From an uncultured Caulobacterales bacterium (GTDB taxonomy: Bacteria > Pseudomonadota > Alphaproteobacteria > Caulobacterales > Maricaulaceae), in contig CALDTL010000136.1 in the NCBI GenBank assembly GCA_937923965.1, positions 1-37,334 of the forward strand: 37,334 nucleotides of DNA. Reading direction: 5' to 3'. Shown one piece after another: positions 33,584-37,334 of this stretch (position 1 is its first letter; each line of letters opens with the position of its first letter). A program made the translations under genes and the position numbers. Under the pieces are notes generated by a model. The model saw only the letters and a list, made by a program, of their open reading frames with translations, made no database searches and was not told where the DNA came from.

Positions 33584-33922
33584 GTTTAAGACTCCGCGAG
33601 GGACAATTTCTTAAGTGGAATAAAACAATGTGGTGAATGAAGCGTTTACATTTGTGGAGATCTTGCCGGTCCGGGTGAGGCCGTTTTCCAGCGCAAGGTG
33701 CATGTAAAGTGTATATTTAGATGTTTGCCATAAAGTTCGGGCGATGATCTTGAAGACCTGAAAATAGACTTAAAATATTGATCAAAATATTTACCTCAAA
33801 TTTACCTTGTCCTTCAACGCGGTGGTAATCTGACTGTCCTACAAAGGTTTTTCATCAGGGATGTCCCTGAGACTGAGGGATTATCCTCTCTGACTATTTA
33901 ACGCATACGTGGGAGTTATGTT
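33584..33922. other. Divergent promoter region between CpaC-N-like gene and Flp pilins
   Basis: This 339-base gap contains two direct TTTACC copies (33790-33795 and 33801-33806), giving TTTA-N7-TTTA, a one-mismatch-per-half CtrA-like arrangement. It also contains the palindrome TCAGGGA-TG-TCCCTGA (33855-33870) within 55 bases of the first pilin start. GGGAGTT provides the pilin ribosome site. I see no coding sequence or RNA gene. Confidence 0.5.
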
Positions 33923-34087
33923 ATGCAAAATCTATTTACACGCTTTGTCGAAGACGAATCTGGAGCGACAGCTATTGAATATGGCCTGATTGCAGCGCTT
34001 ATCGCTGTTGCCATGATCACTGGTGCTAAAGTTGTTGGCGCAAAAATCACAGCTAAGTTCACTGAAGTTGGCGACGCGATGGAGTAA
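33923..34087 (+). CDS. Flp-type pilin (first tandem copy)
   Basis: This 54-residue type IVb pilin has a leader MQNLFTRFVEDESG, processed before the conserved hydrophobic helix. The Flp signature is GATAIEYGLIAALIAVA, in which Glu and Tyr follow the cleavage point. The short tail ends KFTEVGDAME. GGGAG precedes the ATG. It is the major subunit candidate of the Flp/Tad pilus, matured by the CpaA peptidase encoded downstream. The copy at 34168 differs in one residue, Phe5 in place of Ile. Confidence 0.93.
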   Translation: MQNLFTRFVEDESGATAIEYGLIAALIAVAMITGAKVVGAKITAKFTEVGDAME

Positions 34088-34167
34088 ACTTGAGCCCTGC
34101 TCAAGCTTAACCTCGCTTACCGAGCCTAAATATGGGCTCAATAAATCGCATATCTAGGAGTTATGTT

Positions 34168-34332
34168 ATGCAAAATCTTATTACACGTTTCGTCGAAGAC
34201 GAGTCTGGTGCTACGGCCATTGAATATGGCCTGATTGCAGCTCTTATTGCTGTCGCCATGATCACAGGTGCTAAAGTTGTTGGTGCAAAAATCACAGCTA
34301 AGTTCACCGAAGTTGGCGATGCGATGGAATAG
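34168..34332 (+). CDS. Flp-type pilin (second tandem copy)
   Basis: This 54-residue pilin is identical to the preceding copy except for Ile at residue 5; the nucleotide sequence differs at a scatter of silent positions. The ATG at 34168 is preceded by TAGGAG and the same TTATGTT spacer as the first copy, so the duplicated unit includes the ribosome site. A longer frame from 34132 would add 12 non-pilin residues and is rejected. The 80-base gap between copies suggests cotranscription. Confidence 0.93.
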   Translation: MQNLITRFVEDESGATAIEYGLIAALIAVAMITGAKVVGAKITAKFTEVGDAME

Positions 34333-34399
34333 GCTTGAGCCTACGCTCTTGCTACTACCAAAGCTAATAGCCTTTAAAAACGAGGCTAATTACTTAAAA

Positions 34400-34423
34400 C
34401 GACCACCCGATTTCGGGTGGTCG
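34400..34423 (+). terminator. Strong hairpin after the tandem pilins
   Basis: CGACCACCCG pairs perfectly with CGGGTGGTCG around an ATTT loop, 67 bases after the second pilin stop. There is no T tract after it, so it may stabilise the pilin mRNA 3' end or act as an incomplete terminator that limits reading into the third pilin and cpaA. Confidence 0.6.
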
Positions 34424-34524
34424 CGTCACCTCAAGTGATTTGATTTTAAGGGAAACTTTCGAATGGGTCCCGTATGATGATCTCATATCACGCGGGGTGT
34501 CAAAGATAACTATGGGGCTGTGCA

Positions 34525-34704
34525 ATGTTTATGACGAAGTTTAAATTCCTCCTTTCGCGCTACACGATTGATGAAAGCGGGGCAACGGCTATAGAATATG
34601 GCCTCATCGCGGGTTTGATTGCAGTTGCGATTATCGGCGGGTCAAAAGTCATAGGCTCAAAGGTCTCCACGACGTTCGAGGATGTTGGGACCAATCTTGA
34701 GTAA
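34525..34704 (+). CDS. Flp-type pilin (third, divergent copy)
   Basis: This 59-residue pilin has a longer, more basic leader (MFMTKFKFLLSRYTIDESG) and the same core GATAIEYGLIAGLIAVAII, then a different tail ending FEDVGTNLE. TATGGGG lies upstream; translation could also start at the second Met (34531). It lies beyond the hairpin at 34400-34423 and so may be expressed at a different level from the tandem copies. It may serve as a minor or alternative pilin. Confidence 0.88.
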   Translation: MFMTKFKFLLSRYTIDESGATAIEYGLIAGLIAVAIIGGSKVIGSKVSTTFEDVGTNLE

Positions 34705-34792
34705 AAAGGTTTAAACCAGACTGTTCTACAGGCCGTATTTCTAGACCCGTAATAACCTCATATTAAGCCTCTTATATTAAGGTCTCCAGAAA

Positions 34793-35314
34793 ATGGTGGT
34801 CCCTGAAATGCTTTTACCTACACTTTTGTTTTTTGTCTTCACTACCCCGCAGCTTATGGCGGCGTTGAATGATGCGAATGCAATGAAAATCCCCAATCGC
34901 ATCCCATTGATCGTCGTGTCTCTCTTTTTTATCATGACGCCTCTAACCTGGGCGGGGCTGCCGATTTTTCTAGAACATCTAGCCGTTGGCGGGACTATTT
35001 TCGCTGTTGGATTTGCAATGTTTGCGTTTGGCTGGATGGGCGGCGGAGATTCCAAGCTTTTGGCCGCGACGGCCTTCTGGTTCACATGGCCTGACGCATT
35101 CACTTATATGATATATACGGCTTTATTTGGTGGTGCTTTGACCCTCTTTATTATGCTCGGTCGATCTTATATTCCCGTCCGTGTTTTGACGTCACAATGG
35201 GCCCAGACGATGTTCCGGGATGAGACCAAAATCCCTTACGGCCTTGCCCTAGCTGCCGGCGCTATCATGACATTGCCGCAGAGCCAGATGTTTCAAACGG
35301 CTTTGGGGCTTTAG
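34793..35314 (+). CDS. cpaA: Prepilin peptidase CpaA (TadV family)
   Basis: This 173-residue inner-membrane aspartyl protease cleaves the leaders of Flp pilins and TadE-like pseudopilins. Both catalytic aspartates are visible: the first in LNDANAMKIPNR and the second in the GxGD motif of MGGGDSKLLA. There are about five or six hydrophobic helices. An ATG at 34808 (MLLPTLLFF) is an alternative start with no clear preference. It follows the third pilin by 88 bases and precedes cpaB, the order of the Caulobacter cpa cluster. Confidence 0.92.
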   Translation: MVVPEMLLPTLLFFVFTTPQLMAALNDANAMKIPNRIPLIVVSLFFIMTPLTWAGLPIFLEHLAVGGTIFAVGFAMFAFGWMGGGDSKLLAATAFWFTWPDAFTYMIYTALFGGALTLFIMLGRSYIPVRVLTSQWAQTMFRDETKIPYGLALAAGAIMTLPQSQMFQTALGL

Positions 35315-35331
35315 GTCCAAATCTTGGACCT
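35313..35331 (+). terminator. Hairpin overlapping the end of cpaA
   Basis: AGGTCCAA pairs with TTGGACCT around a three-base ATC loop, starting at the cpaA stop codon. No T run follows, so termination would be partial at best. Confidence 0.45.
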
Positions 35332-35491
35332 TCCCTAAAAGATCAGCGCTTTTTGGAGGCGGAACGGCAGATAATTAGAGCTGACCGGCCTAAACGCAGT
35401 GAGAATGACACAAAAAAAGCAGTTTTACGCTCTCGCCTAGCGAAATTGTTTGACAGCGTTAACTCTTTCCAAACGCCTCGGTGTCTATCCA

Positions 35492-35499
35492 TTAACCAT
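35492..35499. promoter_or_regulatory. CtrA half-site-like TTAACCAT upstream of cpaB
   Basis: TTAACCAT, the known CtrA half-site, lies 56 bases before the cpaB start. A further TTAAC lies at 35459-35463. The half-site is short and could be chance, but together with the full site at 32996 it fits cell-cycle control of the pilus genes. Confidence 0.4.
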
Positions 35500-35554
35500 G
35501 CTTTAGTGCGCTCGACTCATTAAGTCGGGTCATGGCCATTTGTGGCGAGGGGAT

Positions 35555-36418
35555 ATGGAACGTAAAAAGATACTTATTTTAGGTGCGATGCTACTTTTAG
35601 GCGGGGGAGTTTTCTTCGCGATGCAAAACCTGAACACGGCTGCACCTGTTCAGCAGCAAGTCGTTGCACCTCAGATTAAAATTCAGGAAGTCGAATATGC
35701 GCCCGTATTGGCGATAGATAGCGACGTCTCAACTGGCCAGCGCCTGACAGAGGACATGTTGTCATCGATTAAATGGCCCGTCGAAGCATTAACCGCTAAT
35801 CTTATAAACCTCGATGACCAACCTGACGCTAAAGCCGACTTTATTGGAGCCATAGCACGTCAAAACCTTGCCCAAGGCGAAACGTTGAATCTATCAAAAG
35901 TCATCAGATCCGGCGACAGCGGCATTATGGCTGCGCTCCTGAGGCCTGGAATGCGCGCTGTGACGACACGGATCAGCGTTGATACCGCAGCGGGCGGGTT
36001 CATTCAGCCCGGTGATCGTGTGGACGTTATCTTGCGAGAGAATTTTACGATCCGACGGGATAATAATCAAAATCAGAGACGAACGGCTGAGCGGAATAAT
36101 CTTTTTCTGGCGCAAACTTTATTTGAAAATGTAAAAGTCCTCGCAATTGATCAAACATTTTCCGCCGGACCTGAATCTGGGGCGGCTATCCCCGGATCAA
36201 CGGCAACTTTTGAACTCTCTCAACCCGATGCAGAACTATTGCAAGAAGCAGAGGGTTATGGCGACATCTTCTTGACCCTCCGCGGTGTAAATGGGTCCGG
36301 ATATACGGGTCGCAGCGCCGCGCGCGTGACCCGGGACAATGAAGAGCCAGAGCAAACTTCGATTACGATTTATCGCAGCGGCCAACCTACTCCGGTTGCT
36401 TTGCAGCAGAGAAACTAG
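35555..36418 (+). CDS. cpaB: Flp pilus assembly protein CpaB (RcpC)
   Basis: The protein has 287 residues from the ATG at 35555, which has GAGGGG at ideal distance; a TTG five codons earlier is disfavoured. One N-terminal anchor helix spans about 4-21 (KKILILGAMLLLGGGVFFAM). A SAF domain follows (about 48-120: LAIDSDVSTGQRLTEDML, IARQNLAQGETL). An RcpC/CpaB domain occupies about 130-250 (GMRAVTTRISVDTAAGGFIQPGDRVDVIL), and the tail is Ser/Thr-rich. CpaB is a periplasmic component of the Flp pilus that works with the secretin. It ends 11 bases before cpaC. Confidence 0.93.
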   Translation: MERKKILILGAMLLLGGGVFFAMQNLNTAAPVQQQVVAPQIKIQEVEYAPVLAIDSDVSTGQRLTEDMLSSIKWPVEALTANLINLDDQPDAKADFIGAIARQNLAQGETLNLSKVIRSGDSGIMAALLRPGMRAVTTRISVDTAAGGFIQPGDRVDVILRENFTIRRDNNQNQRRTAERNNLFLAQTLFENVKVLAIDQTFSAGPESGAAIPGSTATFELSQPDAELLQEAEGYGDIFLTLRGVNGSGYTGRSAARVTRDNEEPEQTSITIYRSGQPTPVALQQRN

Positions 36419-36429
36419 GCGGAAAAGAC

Positions 36430-37334
36430 ATGAAAATACTGACATCCCGTCAACTGCGTAGAACCTCAACGGCTGTGATCGCGATCATGGGGTCTCTAGG
36501 CGTATTATGTGCGCCTGGACATGCCGGAACGCGCTCATATTCGCACATGCAAAATACGTCTACGCAAGTCAAAATTCAGGAACCTGGGACCGGTATGAAT
36601 AGCCGATCTATCGTTTTGCCTTATTCTAAGTCCACTGTCATTGAGTTGCCTGAAAATGTCATGGATGTCATCGTTTCCAATCCATCTGTGGTGGAAGCCG
36701 TTGTCCACACCTCACGCAGAACCATGTTAATCGGCAAAGAAGCCGGACAAACGAATGTTTATTTTTATGGCCATGATGGCCGCGAACTTTTGAACGTCGA
36801 TATTCGCGTCGAACGCGACATTGGCGGCCTCGAAGGTTTGATCGCGCGTAATTCGCCCGATAGTAACGTTGAGGTCCAAGTCTTTAACTCGAACATTTTG
36901 CTGACCGGTACTGTACCTAATGCGGCGGCAATGGATCGTGTCGAAAAGCTGGCCCGTATGTGGTCGGGTTGCAGTGATTGCGGAGAAGGCGGCGAAATCG
37001 TCAATCTTCTGGCGGTCGAAGGCAAAGATCAGGTTATGCTCAAGGTTCGCATTGTTGAAATGCAGCGTTCTGTTACAAAACAGATGGGGCTGGATCTTAG
37101 CGCTATTGGAGACTTGGGCGGAAGCACAGTCTCTCTGCTAAACTCAGTGGGGCCCAACCTAACCAGCGGTTTGGTTGCTGGCGGGACATATAATAACACG
37201 AGCGGCGGAGATTTAACCTCCTTGAGCGGCGCGATAAGCGCGCTGGAGTCAGTCGGTTTGGTGCGCACACTTGCGGAGCCAACATTGACCGCCATTTCGG
37301 GCGAGACTGCAAATTTCCTGGCGGGCGGCGAACT
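36430..37334 (+). CDS. cpaC: Flp pilus secretin CpaC, N-terminal part (cut by window edge)
   Basis: This outer-membrane secretin channel of the Flp pilus has 301 complete codons present. A signal peptide covers about 1-32 (CAPGHA-GT). The pilus-formation N-terminal domain is at about 57-128 (VIELPENVMDVIVSNPSVVEAVV, MLIGKEAGQTNVYFYG). A BON-like domain is at about 135-200 (NVEVQVFNSNILLTGTVPN) and contains a GCSDCG cysteine pair. The secretin region then begins with DQVMLKVRIVEMQRSV and continues to RTLAEPTLTAISGETANFLAGGE at the edge. It starts 11 bases after cpaB and is in the same operon. Confidence 0.95.
   Translation, partial: MKILTSRQLRRTSTAVIAIMGSLGVLCAPGHAGTRSYSHMQNTSTQVKIQEPGTGMNSRSIVLPYSKSTVIELPENVMDVIVSNPSVVEAVVHTSRRTMLIGKEAGQTNVYFYGHDGRELLNVDIRVERDIGGLEGLIARNSPDSNVEVQVFNSNILLTGTVPNAAAMDRVEKLARMWSGCSDCGEGGEIVNLLAVEGKDQVMLKVRIVEMQRSVTKQMGLDLSAIGDLGGSTVSLLNSVGPNLTSGLVAGGTYNNTSGGDLTSLSGAISALESVGLVRTLAEPTLTAISGETANFLAGGE

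Noticed and set aside
34132-34167. An upstream extension of the second pilin
   Set aside because: The duplicated ribosome site and exact match to the first copy place the start at 34168.
35332-35554. The gap between cpaA and cpaB as a possible small gene or RNA
   Set aside because: I found no open frame with a ribosome site and no convincing RNA fold; only CtrA-like half-sites stand out.

Overview
The window looks like chromosomal DNA from a marine, stalked or budding-type alphaproteobacterium of the Caulobacterales/Maricaulales (Hyphomonadaceae or Robiginitomaculaceae-like). This placement is inferred from gene content: a TonB-dependent receptor of the Xanthomonas/Caulobacter carbohydrate type with halogenase-like flavoproteins, a cpa/tad Flp-pilus locus with CtrA-type sites, the coaBC-dut cluster, and class I NrdB. 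I see no rRNA, tRNA, CRISPR array, insertion sequence or phage gene.

Region 1 (1-11.6 kb) begins with the 5' end of a zinc alcohol dehydrogenase, followed by a nutrient-acquisition locus. A leftward operon encodes three flavin-dependent halogenase-like proteins and a secreted TPR protein. The middle halogenase has lost the catalytic lysine and other motifs. A secreted carbohydrate-binding-like protein follows as its own unit. Divergent from the operon is a 1089-residue TonB-dependent receptor with a strong terminator. Beyond it lies a fourth halogenase, pointing toward the receptor. The same palindrome, TGACAGCGCTGTCA, occurs before the carbohydrate-binding-like gene and in the receptor/halogenase divergent promoter. 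This argues for one LacI-type regulon whose regulator lies outside the window.

Region 2 (11.7-19.4 kb) holds an SDR oxidoreductase, serB, a 701-residue APC transporter with cytoplasmic regulatory domains, and the tightly packed nhaA-sbtA-sbtB set (Na+/H+ antiporter, SbtA-type bicarbonate transporter, SbtB-type PII-like protein). A 28-residue membrane peptide ORF precedes nhaA, and a cysteine-free OxyR-like LysR gene is divergent.

Region 3 (19.4-31.5 kb) is mostly housekeeping: coaBC, an unknown secreted protein and dut joined by ATGA overlaps; a Sua5-type tRNA threonylcarbamoylation enzyme; a DUF1223 protein; a membrane-anchored protein split by one in-frame TAA; a HAD polynucleotide phosphatase; a glycine-zipper protein; ubiB; a LuxR solo; nrdB behind an NrdR-like box; and a tyrosine phosphatase.

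Region 4 (31.5 kb to the end) is a Flp/Tad pilus locus. Two TadE/TadG-like minor pilins and a stand-alone CpaC-N-terminal-like protein read leftward. Three Flp pilins (two nearly identical in tandem), the prepilin peptidase cpaA, cpaB and the start of the secretin cpaC read rightward. A perfect TTAA-N7-TTAA CtrA-type site lies upstream of the TadE-like pair, and a TTAACCAT half-site lies upstream of cpaB, suggesting cell-cycle control.
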